64,000 bases of DNA, taken from assembly GCA_004194705.1 (NCBI GenBank), contig SADC01000309.1:119836-183835 (forward strand), in the 5' to 3' direction. Positions 1 through 9,526 of this stretch are shown in pieces. The notes under the pieces were generated by a model, which worked only from the letters and a program-made list of their open reading frames with translations, was not told where the DNA came from and ran no database searches. The DNA comes from Ditylenchus dipsaci (taxonomy: Eukaryota > Nematoda > Chromadorea > Rhabditida > Anguinidae). The first letter of the stretch is position 1, and every line of letters begins with the position of its first letter. A program made the position numbers and the translations under genes.

Positions 1-59
1 GACCAAGGTAATTCACCTTTAAAGAACACGTAGATACCCCAAAAGACAGGATTTAAACT

Positions 60-218
60 TACCGTATTTTCTCTAATAAGCGCCCCTCTCTAATTAGCCC
101 CCCCCCTAACTTCAAGTGCTCTGAAACTTCTGTTTTCGTTAACTTTTTTGTTAACTTCGTTAACTTTCGTTAACTTACTTCGTTAACGCCCGGGGCGCTT
201 ATTAGAGAAAATACGGTA
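60..218. mobile_element. pogo-type MITE, 159 bp
   Basis: Both ends are intact: it opens TACCGTATTTTCTCTAATAA and closes with the reverse complement, with TA at each outer edge. The word GCGCCCC follows the left end and GGGGCGC precedes the right end. The centre holds short GTTAACTTTCGTTAAC-like repeats. There is no coding capacity. The ends match those of the full pogo-like element at 51189-53263, which is the inferred source of transposase. Confidence 0.85.
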
Positions 219-228
219 GTTTTTTATC

Positions 229-470
229 TGGGACCTATCGCATAAATAAACCCTGGTATGCATGCTTTTTTATCCATCAAGAGTTACTTTCGAGTAATTT
301 GTGTCTAAGGTATGTGGGTGTGCGCATCTCAACCCCAAGCAGCCAAGCCCTCTGTGCCCCCGAAGGGGCGCAGGGGCTTGGTTGAGATGCGTGCACTCAT
401 TTAAATTAGACATGATTTCGAGAAGTACTCTTGATCATAAAATGTATATAGAGTCTCTTTTTCCCAGCTC
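229..470 (+). repeat. GC-rich hairpin repeat, copy 1 of 5
   Basis: A long imperfect inverted repeat. The outer stem pairs GTGTCTAAGGTATGTGGGTG with a matching segment ending in TTAGACATGAT, and the inner stem is a strong AAGCCCCTGCGCCCC-type hairpin around 345-385. Related copies lie near 7439, 41116, 43107 (inverted) and 63627. The outer flanks (CCAAGGTAATTCACC at the window start, GGTGAATTACATTG near 508) suggest that copies 1 and 5 sit inside a larger palindromic element. No protein is encoded. Confidence 0.75.
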
Positions 471-499
471 CAGTGACCAAAGTGGGGCACAATACCCTC

Positions 500-2020
500 A
501 TATTAGGTGAATTACATTGTTCCCCCAGGGCAAAAAGTCAAATTTTGGTTAAAAAAAATTCCACTCGGTACAAAAACATTCAAATTGAAATTTTCATTTT
601 TTTGGAATTTCAAATTCCACAGTGTGTTTTGAATTTGAATAGCATTTTTAAAGTAAATCAATCATTTTGAACATAAATTCGTCGAGAAAAGCTGTTTATA
701 AATGCAGGATCGTCAGTTCGACTTTTGGTTCTGAAATTTTCTGGTTTTAGCATTTTTAGGCAGCTCTTTTTGACAGATTCGTGTTCAATTGGGTACACCA
801 AAATTCCAAACCCTGACACTTCCCTGTCCCCAATAGCTGAGTGAGGGATTTGAAGTGAGAATTCGAGTGAAGGTTCATCACCTTTTCACTTTCTAAACCG
901 TTATTCTGACTCCTCAATATCAGGATAAAAAATAAATTTGAATTTTTTCACAAATTATAAATAATTTTAATGGTTTGATTATTGTTCTTGTATGAATATG
1001 AAGTACGAATTATGAAACGTTCATGGCCCTTTATTCTCGTTCTGCTTCTGCTGCTCAGAAGGTATCGGAACCACCGTGAATTATTAAAATCACCTAGAGT
1101 GCAGTGCCTGATCCACCAAGTTGCGCCCAAATCACCTGATAAGTACCCGATTTACCTGTAGACTACTGAAATCATCAGGAGGCTTTTTAATTACCTGGAG
1201 GGTACCCAATCTACCTGGACCGTACTTAATTGTACCCGATCCACCGAGTGAGTACTAAAATTACCTGAATGTACTTAAACCACTGTGCAAAGACACGAGT
1301 ACAAAGTTCAATTCACTAACAGGTTATTTTCAGTAACCAAAATCTATATACTTAAGTAAGCACCCACGTCAAGGCAGTCGACCCGACATTTTGGGGAGTC
1401 TAGCAAATTCGCCGTATTGAACAAATTCAAAAAACAAAACAAAATATTAAACCGAGGGCTGAAAAAAAGGAACACTAAAGCCACGATCTGTAACCAATAG
1501 TTGAGGGGAATAAGGTGTGCATCGAAGAGGAATAAAACCAGCAACCTCGTTAATGACTATATATGAAGCTCTGCACGAAAATCCTCTCAAAGTAAGCTAT
1601 GAACGAATTCAAAAAACAACACAAAATTTAATATATTCAGAGCGAGAATAGATAGGGAGAATGGCTAACTAAATTAAGACAATGAGTAGTAATTTTTGCA
1701 AATGGTCAAATTGACATTTGCTTGATTGACTGAGCAGTGATTTTTCATCTTATCTGTTGCTGCACAAACTCTTTATGTCTGCTGCTCTCTAAGTGCACCA
1801 GTTCGTGTTTTGTGTGCTTTATGGCAATAACACTTTGTTATCATATCTTTTTTTTGTATACCAATAAATTAGGGCATAATTTACAAGTGATTCACATACT
1901 TTTAGCAAAACAACTGGTATTGTGAAACCTCTAATAATCCAATTAACCAAAGTATAGATAGATCGGTGAAAAACGAGTAGCTTCGACTTTTTGAACAATG
2001 TTTTTGGAAAAAAAAACTTT
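500..2020. other. no gene recognised
   Basis: AT-rich DNA with no supported exon chain. The only pattern is at about 1131-1270, a loose array of TACCTGG/TACCCGAT-like words resembling the degenerate GGTACTCAGGTGG array at 53690-53965. Short open frames here have no recognisable domain. Confidence 0.5.
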
Positions 2021-2150
2021 TAAAGGAGGCATGCCCGTGCGTTTCAAAAAAAGGCGGAGACAGCAATTTTTTTAATCGTTTCATTTTTCACTTGTATTGC
2101 GTCAAATATAACGTTGATGACCTTAGACTGCAAGAAATTTCGATAATGAA
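2020..2150 (+). repeat. single arm of GGCATGCCCGTGCGTT MITE
   Basis: AAAGGAGGCATGCCCGTGCG followed by a tail ending near GATGACCTTA matches the left arm of the palindromic element at 8463-8702 and the half copy at 57897. No facing arm was found here, so this is a truncated copy. Confidence 0.55.
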
Positions 2151-2287
2151 AATATTTACTGTTTGAGCTGTCTAATAAGTGTCTGCGAGGGATTTCAAAA
2201 ATCTAACAGGCACTTTTTACACAGCTCAAACATTAAATGAAAACAGAAATTTCAGGCCACCTAAAGTTTGAAAAAATTGCACGTTTC

Positions 2288-2325
2288 TAATTGCCGCCCG
2301 GGCGGCAATTAGAGGAAATACGGTA
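2288..2325. mobile_element. right-end remnant of pogo-type MITE
   Basis: A GCCGCCCGGGCGGC palindrome is followed by AATTAGAGGAAATACGGTA, the standard right end with TA at 2324-2325. The left end is missing or too diverged to call. Confidence 0.6.
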
Positions 2326-2329
2326 TTAT

Positions 2330-3190
2330 AGAACGTATGAGTTAATGAAAAACTCACATTTTTACTAAAAAACATGTCTAACACCACATTTACAATGAAT
2401 CCGCACCTGCATCCACATGGTGGATGCATTGTGAACACAAAAATGCGGATGCAGACAAAAAAATGATCACTGTGAAGGTGGCGTAAGAGTATGCATGAAA
2501 AAACTGTGCACTAATGCAAACTCTAACTGTTGCTCTTATCAAACAAACAAATGACCATATTTACTATGGCCAAACGACCTTGACGACTCTCACAAAAGAC
2601 AGGATTAATACATTCAATGTTCTGTCTTCTGATAAAAAAATTGGAAATGGAAACATCAAATGCTTGCCTGATAAGGCTGATTAGATGTCAAACACATTTC
2701 CTCATCTCTTTTCTATTTGTTTAAAGCCATCCATCGAAAGCCTATCTTGTACAGAGTTATTATTTTTTAAAAATAATGAAGATCTTTGGCTTAAATTAAA
2801 GAAAAAGCCAAAAACAGAGTACACGCGAAATCAAAAAGGTCATAGCTCCAGAGGGCAAATTTTAGAAAATCAGGTTCTGGCCCGATTAAACCCCATAAAT
2901 TTTAGGTGGTTTAAAGATTTCCGATAAAAAACCGTCACCCCTAATGTCCGACACTTTTTTCACCCAAATTTTTGCTGGTTCTCGCCGTATTCATTACTTG
3001 TTTGTTGGCATAAGAATTTTCCAAATGAGGAAAAAAGTTTCAATTCCCGGGCACCACCTGTAATGGAGTGGGCATGCCCTTTAACAATCCGCGGGTCATG
3101 CGGCGTAATTTCAGCTTTCAACTCAGAATTTCATGCTGAACACGATAGTGCAATCGTTTTCGATTTACAATATGATGATGTGGGCTAAAA
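2330..3190. other. no gene recognised
   Basis: No exon chain, tRNA or clear element ends were seen. A GGGCATGCCCTTTAA end-like fragment near 3070 resembles the TTTAAAGGGCATGC MITE ends at 5001 and 13279, but no partner was identified. Confidence 0.4.
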
Positions 3191-3199
3191 AGGGCTCAC

Positions 3200-3390
3200 A
3201 AGTAGTGTAACGACTTTTGCGATTTTCTCGAACTCGTACTTCGTACCGCCTAGTTTAGGACCTCGTACCTCGTACTCGTACTAGTATCATGGTTCACAAT
3301 TTCTTCGTACTCGTATTCTTACTCGTAGTACGAGATAAAAAAATACTCGTATTCGTACTCGTACTTACCACATTTCGTCGTACTTGTCCC
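3200..3390. repeat. ACTCGTA word array
   Basis: ACTCGTA or TCGTACT words recur more than ten times in about 190 bp with irregular spacers. This is the same architecture as the foldback arms elsewhere in the window, but no facing arm was found. It is likely one arm of a broken foldback element. Confidence 0.6.
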
Positions 3391-3673
3391 GTAGTTGGTC
3401 AAAATTACAAATTTTTTAAAACATCTTTTATTTAAAAAAATTATTGAGAATTTTAATAAATATTTCGACGAAAGACATGTTTGCTGACTAACCAATTTTT
3501 TGCACGAATTATTTGTGTCCTAAACTGTGTACAGAGTGTCCGGATTTTTTAAGATTATGTTTTGCACACCAATTTTTTCTATTCATGCTGTCCGCTTAAT
3601 TGCCACTTCGGAGTTAAACGGGGGGGGGGTTGGAAGCCATTTAAGTTTGAAAAAGTGGCTTCCATGTCGCAGT

Positions 3674-4760
3674 GCGAAAATTAACTTATTCACTAAAGAG
3701 TGAATTTTCACCAAGACTAAGAATTTGTTAAAAATAAAATTTGTGCTTAAAATATAGCTAAGATTCAGCGCTTTCGAATTATATGTGATTTGTGTATCGT
3801 TGACTCATAAACTAGCGAAATAAAAAAGTTTTTATTTAGCAAAAAATGTTATTGAATTTCTACAAAAGCTGTTTTGATGGTCTAACAGTTGAAACATTGT
3901 CAATCTAACACCGGATTCGTAATCAGCGTACCCAATTTACTTGTAAAACTTCTTTTAGATATTGAAAATGTGTGTCACATTTCGAATTCCGCTCAAGACA
4001 AAAAATATTCAAAAAGCTAAATATGTTTTAATTTAAATATTTTGTATTGAGCAGAATTCGAAATATGAAACTTATTTTCAAATTTAAAAGCAGTTATATA
4101 AGCAAATCGATTACGCTGATTACGAATCCGGTGTCAGATTGACAATGTTTCAACTGTTAGACCATCAAAACAGCTTTTGTAGAAATTCAACATTTTATGC
4201 TAAATAAAAACGTTTTTATTTCGCTAGTTTATGAGTCAACGATACACAAATGACATATCATTCGAAAGCGCTGAATCTTAGCTATATTTTAAGCACAAAT
4301 TTTATTTTTTATTTTCACTTTTTTTTTCACTTTTGGTGAATTACCGTATTTCTCTAATAAGGCGGCCGGCCGCCTTATTTTTCAACCTCCCTCCAGCAGG
4401 CCGCCTTATTAGAGCGGGCCGCCTTATTGGAGCAGGCCGCCTTTATTTCAAACATCCTTTCATCAAAATTTATTTAAATTCTCTAGCAAAAAATTTTGAA
4501 CTAAGAGGTAATAACAACAATCATAACAATGAATGATAAACAATCATAGACTAGGATGTGACCAATTCCAATCAAAAAGTATGAAATTAGGATTCGGTGC
4601 ATTTAAAACAATTTTGAATATGAATAAAAATTTTAGGGGCCGCCTCATTAGAGCAGACCGCCTTATTTTTCAACCTCCCTCCTGAGGGCCGCCTTATTAG
4701 AGCGGGCCGCCTTTTTAGAGCAGGCCGCCTTATTAGAGGAAATACGGTAAGTTAATTTTC
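3674..4760. mobile_element. palindromic element interrupted by a pogo-type MITE
   Basis: Two long arms face each other (about 3674-3950 and 4085-4341 plus 4750-4760). Matching blocks include GATTCGTAATCAGCG with CGCTGATTACGAATC and ACTCATAAACTAGCG with CGCTAGTTTATGAGT. The right arm is split by the MITE at 4342-4749; the unsplit left arm, around 3687-3688, shows the pre-insertion sequence with a single TA. No open frame of note is present. Confidence 0.8.
4342..4749. mobile_element. pogo-type MITE, 408 bp, GGCCGCC word
   Basis: Ends are TACCGTATTTCTCTAATAAG and CTTATTAGAGGAAATACGGTA. Just inside the left end is the palindrome GGCGGCCGGCCGCC, then TTATTTTTCAA. The word GGCCGCC recurs before TTATTAGAG or close variants at both ends. 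It is inserted in one arm of the palindrome 3674-4760, with TA at both borders. Confidence 0.9.
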
Positions 4761-5000
4761 GGAAAAAAAAATATTTTGATTTTTATTTAATTTTCAATTT
4801 TTTAAATGTCAATTTCCAGGTCAAGATCTCATTTGAAAGCGCAGACAATTTTAAAGTCGACACCCATTTTTTGTGACTAAAATCTTAAAAAGGTATTTTG
4901 TCAGGTTTCGGACTCAAGGCGCGCAAAATCTGTTTTTGCAGAGTTGTTCAGCATGAAATTCTGCACCAGAAGACCTTTGTTTCAGGGCGTCTTCCGAGTG

Positions 5001-5308
5001 TTAAAGGGCATGCTCGTCGCCGATGGAATATTTTGAAAGGCGGGTACCAGTGAAATTCAAACGAGAATTAATTTAACGAAATTTTAGAGAAGTCGAGGAA
5101 AAATTATAAAAATGAACCGACGACCAACTTTCGCAGTTCGCCGCCGCTATCCCACTAGGCCACCGATGTTATTGAAGGAATAAGAGTTTTTGATTACTTA
5201 TTGTCCGCACGGTACTCCACTAAAATTTATTCTGAAATAATTCTTGTTTGAATTGACCTGGTACCCGCCTTTCAAAATATTCCATCGGCGGCGAGCATGC
5301 CCCTTTAA
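5001..5308. mobile_element. palindromic MITE TTAAAGGGCATGC with tRNA-like core
   Basis: The arms AAGGCGGGTACCAG and CTGGTACCCGCCTT face each other inside TTAAAGGGCATGC...GCATGCCCCTTTAA ends. The loop contains a minus-strand tRNA-like stretch (about 5110-5170, read as GGTGGCCTAGTGGGATAGCG with a GTCGGTTCA box-B-like segment). A sister copy with a comparable loop lies at 13279-13572. Confidence 0.75.
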
Positions 5309-5329
5309 GTCATGCGAAGAATTGTATTA

Positions 5330-5528
5330 GAGGTTAAAAAAGGACAAAGCTTTTTTTGGAGCAAAAAGACCTTTTTTGGAGCGGAAAGACTTTTTTTTGG
5401 GTCAAAATTTAGCTGGAGCAAAAAGACTTTTGTTTGGGGCAAAAATTTTTTTTGGAGCAAATTGGCTTTTTTGGAGCAAATTGGCTTTTTTGGTGCAAAT
5501 TTTTTAGTTGTAGTTCTGTATTAGATTT
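5330..5528 (+). repeat. left arm of foldback element, word TTTTTTGGAGCAAAAAGAC
   Basis: About eight degenerate copies of TTTTTTGGAGCAAA(AAGAC), ending inward in TTTTTTAGTTGTAGTTCTG. A facing arm at about 7192-7297 begins GAATTACAACTAAAAAAATT and continues with GCACC/GCGCC words. The two arms enclose the MULE remnant 5762-6790, matching the foldback-plus-MULE layout of other elements here. Outer borders and a target duplication could not be fixed. Confidence 0.65.
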
Positions 5529-5601
5529 TCAATTTTTCGGTATAATTTTTAATAGAGAATAGAGAAAGAGTTCTATGAAACTTATATCTGAAAAATATGA
5601 A

Positions 5602-5761
5602 TACCGTATTCTCTCTAATAATCCCACTGTGGGATTATTTTTCAATCTCCGAAAAATCTCGAAATTGTCAATGAAAAATGGCCTTAACTCTGAAATCCTA
5701 GTCAAAAAATCGGGGGGTATGGGATTATCAGAGATGTGGGATTATTAGAGCGAATACGGTA
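5602..5761. mobile_element. pogo-type MITE, 160 bp, ATCCCAC word
   Basis: Ends are TACCGTATTCTCTCTAATAA and TTATTAGAGCGAATACGGTA. The palindrome TCCCACTGTGGGA sits just inside the left end and runs into TTATTTTTCAA. GGGATTAT recurs twice near the right end. The interior resembles the copy at 42554 (GGCCTTAACTCTGAAAT). Confidence 0.85.
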
Positions 5762-6790
5762 AGATAAAATCTATTGCTGCAAAGCAGAACTCATTTTGCG
5801 TAGCCGGCCAGTTTTTTGTTTGTGGTGCAAGGGGATTTGTTGTGCTGAAAGAGGGTAAGCGGCAAGTCCATTTCCACATAGCAACATCACAGAGTGCTTG
5901 CAGTGCTGCTTTTTGGCTCCCATAGTGCATGAGCATTGATATTCTCCATTCCAGAAAGGTTGGGAGAGACTGCGCAGGATGAGAAACGAAGAGTCTTGTA
6001 GCGTCCCCATTCAGTATAGCTTTGATTTCGGAGCTGCAAATCCAGCGCTTGCAATAATACAGGAGTGGCATCTTGGTGCAGCCCAAGCAGAGTAACATTT
6101 CGCAGTGTTGGATGGACTGTCATGGGTGGCTTGTTTTTGTTTGCCATCACGAAAGCCTCGCGATAAAGGCGGGTGATATTTGAGGAACAGCTGTAGGATT
6201 CTATAGACAACTTTTTTTATTGATATATATTTCTTGAATTACCTGATACTCAGGTCTGCTTGACCAATGTTTGAAAGTCATCTCTGCAAATTGTATAAAC
6301 TGGGCCATAGGAAGTCTCGGCGGCGCTGCACTTTTTCAGCTCTCCATTTTTAGACTCAAGCCCATTGTTAGTAGAAGATTATGGACTGAATCCTTCATAC
6401 CAGCCGTTTAACGGCGAATGTATCCAAGTTTTCTCAAAGTACTCAACAAAGCTCAGTGCTGCAGGCTCGTTCGCGAAGCGGGTTCTCCAATCAGCCAGCA
6501 TAAGCACTGCAGCTGAAAAGAATGTGTTGTCATACAGTCATGATAGTAGCTATAAATAACCTCTAGCAAATTCATGTGGACTAGAAGCAGGCTGAAGCAC
6601 ACCAATATCTTGTGTGATCAGCTCTTCATGTTTCTGCAATGGCTTAGACCGCAGTCTGAGTTCAATGCGCTGCTTAACATGGAAAAGCACATTGCCCATG
6701 CGCATCCAGGCCAGACCACTGAGATAGCTAAATACCGTATTTACTCTAACTAACCGGCTCTGTCTGACAAAGTACCGCCTCGACTTCAAG
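5762..6790 (-). pseudogene. MULE transposase remnant (C-terminal half)
   Basis: On the minus strand, 6720-6550 encodes a segment with MRMGNVLFHVKQR and ITQDIGVLQPASSPHEF, which aligns by eye with the MULE piece at 44143-44400 (CYAHVKMNLKKKL, ISKDVALLQLASSTAEF). Further downstream, about 6480-6330, the segment FVEYFEKTWI...NGWYEG is followed by STNNGLESKN, the C-terminal motif typical of Mutator-like transposases. Stop codons and frame changes interrupt it, so it is not functional. It lies between facing word arrays at 5330 and 7192, which suggests these are its element's arms. What follows to 5762 stays open in pieces but has no recognisable motif. Confidence 0.7.
6733..6760. mobile_element. 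left-end remnant of pogo-type MITE
   Basis: TACCGTATTTACTCTAACTAA matches the shared pogo/MITE end with TA at its edge. No right end was found in the next several hundred bases. Confidence 0.5.
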
Positions 6791-6944
6791 GACCTTATCT
6801 CAGCCTAGCGTGAAAGTTTCAAAAGCTGTATTTTGCGTTTTTATAACTCTAACAAGCTACACTGATTGCTTTTATTAGATTTTAATTAATTACCTTAAGT
6901 ACCTACCGTTTGGGGGGGGGGATTGTTTACTAAGAATCGGTTAA

Positions 6945-7115
6945 ATTTTTGCGAGAAAAATCGATTGAGCGGATCAGAATTCCATTCAGATGGAATTTAT
7001 CGCTCAGAATTGCACGTTATTCCACTTTTAACCACTCTAAGCTAAGTTTCTGAGCGATCAAGTCCATCTGACTGGAATTCTGATCCGCTCAATTGATTTT
7101 TCTCGAAAAAATTCA
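6945..7115. mobile_element. palindromic MITE, GAGAAAAATCGATTGAGCGG arms
   Basis: Facing arms contain ATTGAGCGGATCAGAATTCC and GGAATTCTGATCCGCTCAAT. The same arm word (CGATTGAGCGGATCAGA) forms the core palindrome at 54170-54350, so this is a dispersed family. No coding content. Confidence 0.75.
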
Positions 7116-7191
7116 ACCGCCTCTTAATAAACACCCAAAAACAGTTTTGCCCCGAAAACATACTTTATGTGTTAGAAAAATAAAAGGGGAT

Positions 7192-7297
7192 GCAGAATTA
7201 CAACTAAAAAAATTTGCACCAAAAAAACGTTTTTTTGAACCAAACAAAATTCTTTTGGTACATAAAAAAGTCTTTTTGCGCCAAAAAAAAAGTCGGC
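7192..7297 (-). repeat. right arm of foldback element, facing 5330
   Basis: TACAACTAAAAAAATTTGCACC followed by AAAAGTCTTTTTGCGCC-type words is the inverted counterpart of the array at 5330-5528. Together they bracket the MULE remnant. Confidence 0.6.
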
Positions 7298-7438
7298 GCT
7301 ACTCGGTTATACCACCCCCCCCCAAACTGCTACTCGGGAATAATTTGGATGGCTGAGCCTCTGGCTCGAAGCCACAGGCCGGAAAAGGGGGAGACTTTTT
7401 TTAGTCAAAATATCAAAGATGTTGAACATAGTTTTGAA

Positions 7439-7670
7439 TACTGGGGCCTACCGCATAAATAACTCTGGTATGCATGTTTTTTCATGCATCCAGAGTCACT
7501 TTCGAGTGATTTGTGTCTAAGGTATGTGGGTGTGCGCATCTCAACTCCAAGCCCCAAGCCCCGAAGGGGGCGCAGGGGGCTCGCTTGTTCAGAGAGATGC
7601 GCGCACTTACTTACCTTAGACATAATTCCGAGCAAGACTCTTAATGAAAAATGCATATAGAGTCTATTTT
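7439..7670 (+). repeat. GC-rich hairpin repeat, copy 2 of 5
   Basis: Same outer stem (GTGTCTAAGGTATGTGGGTG facing TTACCTTAGACATAATTC) and inner CCCCGAAGGGGGCGCAGGGGG-type hairpin as copy 1. It is flanked by TTGAACATAGTTTTGAATAC on the left and GCCACGGCCTGAGTTGAAAA on the right, as at 41116 and 43107. Confidence 0.75.
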
Positions 7671-7739
7671 TGCCACGGCCTGAGTTGAAAACATGGTAAA
7701 GCAGCCAAAAAAGGTGGCCCTGTATTATTAGCAGCGTCT

Positions 7740-8072
7740 AATCCAAACAACAATAATAAAAATTATTCGCCGCCGAGGATTGAACCATCAACGTACTAAT
7801 TACTGGCGCCATATAGGGGAGGGTTTCATCATAACATTTTAAATCTAAGTTATTGGATTACCTTATTATCACGACTTACTTTTAAAGTTACTGCTTTTAG
7901 CACAGCTTAAATAACAGAAAAATTTGCCAAGGTCTAAACATGTTACGTCGCCATCCTTTGCTCAAAAATTTAACAATTTTTGTTTCAAAACTTACTGTGC
8001 TTCGGTTTTTATGCCTACTTTATTTTAACTTTTTCGAATCGGTCATACACGGATATGGTGATTGAGTTTCCT
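7740..8072. repeat. duplicated composite segment, copy A (left part)
   Basis: Together with 9527-11160 this resembles 13575-15010. Both have a run of tRNA-box-like sequences (for example GAGGATTGAACCATCAAC) and the phrase GGATATGGTGATT near 8051 and 14028. Copy A is interrupted by the MITE 8073-8254 and the hAT-like element 8267-9518, which are absent from the second copy. Confidence 0.65.
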
Positions 8073-8254
8073 TAACGTATTCTCTCTTGTAAAACACCAT
8101 GGTGCTCTATTTTTCAACCTTTTAAATTTTTCGAATTCAGGTTGAAAATTGCAATAAAAGATGGTTCACCCACTAGTTTTGGCCCTAAGGGGCTGTGCTC
8201 TAATCGTGGTGGTGTTCTAATATCGAGTAGTGTTTTATTAGAGAGAATATGGTA
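8073..8254. mobile_element. diverged pogo-type MITE, AACACCATGGTG word
   Basis: Ends are degraded (TAACGTATTCTCTCTTGTAA and TTATTAGAGAGAATATGGTA) but keep TA borders, a subterminal palindrome CACCATGGTG followed by CTATTTTTCAA, and the same length class. The related segment near 14050 lacks it and shows one TA at the equivalent place. Confidence 0.7.
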
Positions 8255-8266
8255 AATGGTGATAAC

Positions 8267-9518
8267 CAGGGCCCCAAATTCTATGCACTAAAAAATGCGA
8301 AATATGCGCATAAAATATGCGCTAAAAATGCTTAAATATGCGCTAAAAACGTAAAATATGCAGTATAATTTTTAGACTAAACCTTTTAAATGTGTTTTGA
8401 ATGTACCGCATAACATTTGTGAAGAATCACTATATGTCGTAAAATTGCTCTAAAACATGCTTTTAAAAGGGCATGCCCGTGCGTTAAGGCGCGAATCAGC
8501 AGTTTTTTTCGAATTTTTTCGAATCGTACCAATTTTCACTCGTTCTGCGTCAAATCTGATATAGATGACCTTATACTGCTTTTAAAAGCTAGACAGAAAA
8601 CTTAAAAAATCTAGACGAGAACGAATGTAAAAATTTATCAAGAAAGAAAAGAACTGCTGGTTCGCGCCTTTTCTCCGCATCGGGCACGATCATGCGCCTT
8701 TAAACGGTTTGGCAGCTTATACATGATTAAAAGATACTTTTTGGATAATGCTGAATTTTTTTGCAAAAAAAATTGACCAAAATTTGATATATGGCTTTGC
8801 TGAAGCAAGGTGTTTTAACCTAGGGATTTAATTTATTTGACGTCCATTTGACCTAGGATTTGAACATAGCTTTAAAAAAACTTTCTGCTCCCATGAAGAC
8901 GCCGCAGGATTTCAGTCGAAAAAGATTTTTGAAAAGTGTTGACCGCCATTTACTAGCTAAGTTGCAAAAAAAAATATTTTGTAAAGCAATTTCGAGACAT
9001 TTAGGGGTTCTGTACTCCTGCCACTTCTTCGCATCTTCTCGCAAATATAAACAATGTGCATTTTGCGATTTTCGAAATTAATATCTTTTACAAACCAAAT
9101 CGGTGCTTTGCACTGTTATTTTGCTACTTTAACTGAAAATATGAATTGCACGGTACTGAAACGTTAGCTACCTCAATAAAGGTTATTTAGTGAAAAATCT
9201 CTTTCTTACACGCTTGAAAATAAAGTGTCCTGGTTTTGGAAACTAAGATATTGACTTATTTATACACAAAAGACGAGATTTGGCATGCTGCAACATCTTT
9301 TAACCCAAAAATTTCTGAGATTTTCTACAATATGCAGAAAATATGCGTCAAAATTGCAAAATATGCAAAATATGCACTAAAAATGGAAAATATGCAAAAC
9401 ATGCTGCATAAAAGTACGAAAAAAGTACTCAAACACGGCTAAAAGTGCGTTTTTTGTGCATAACTATTGCTTGCATATCCGCAGAAAAATATGCATTTGC
9501 ATAGAATTTGGGGCCCTG
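8267..9518. mobile_element. hAT-like element, CAGGGCCCC ends, 8-bp TSD
   Basis: The ends CAGGGCCCCAAATTCTATGC and GCATAGAATTTGGGGCCCTG are perfect inverted repeats. The 8-bp GTGATAAC flanks both sides (8259-8266 and 9519-9526). Subterminal regions are arrays of AAAATATGC(G) words. A related duplicated segment at about 14057 has one GTGATAAC and no insert. No transposase was recognised inside; short open frames at 8853-9081 have no known motif. CAGGG ends with an 8-bp duplication are typical of hAT elements. Confidence 0.85.
8463..8702. mobile_element. palindromic MITE nested in the hAT-like element
   Basis: TTTTAAAAGGGCATGCCCGTGCG faces TCGGGCACGATCATGCGCCTTTAAA, and the inner words GGCGCGAATCAGCAG and CTGCTGGTTCGCGCC pair. 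Half copies lie at 2020 and 57897. It is inside 8267-9518, so it probably arrived later or travels with it. Confidence 0.7.
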
Positions 9519-9526
9519 GTGATAAC

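Noticed and set aside
301..510. Protein gene over the hairpin repeat
   Set aside because: The frame covers a palindromic repeat present in five copies with different frames; it is non-coding.
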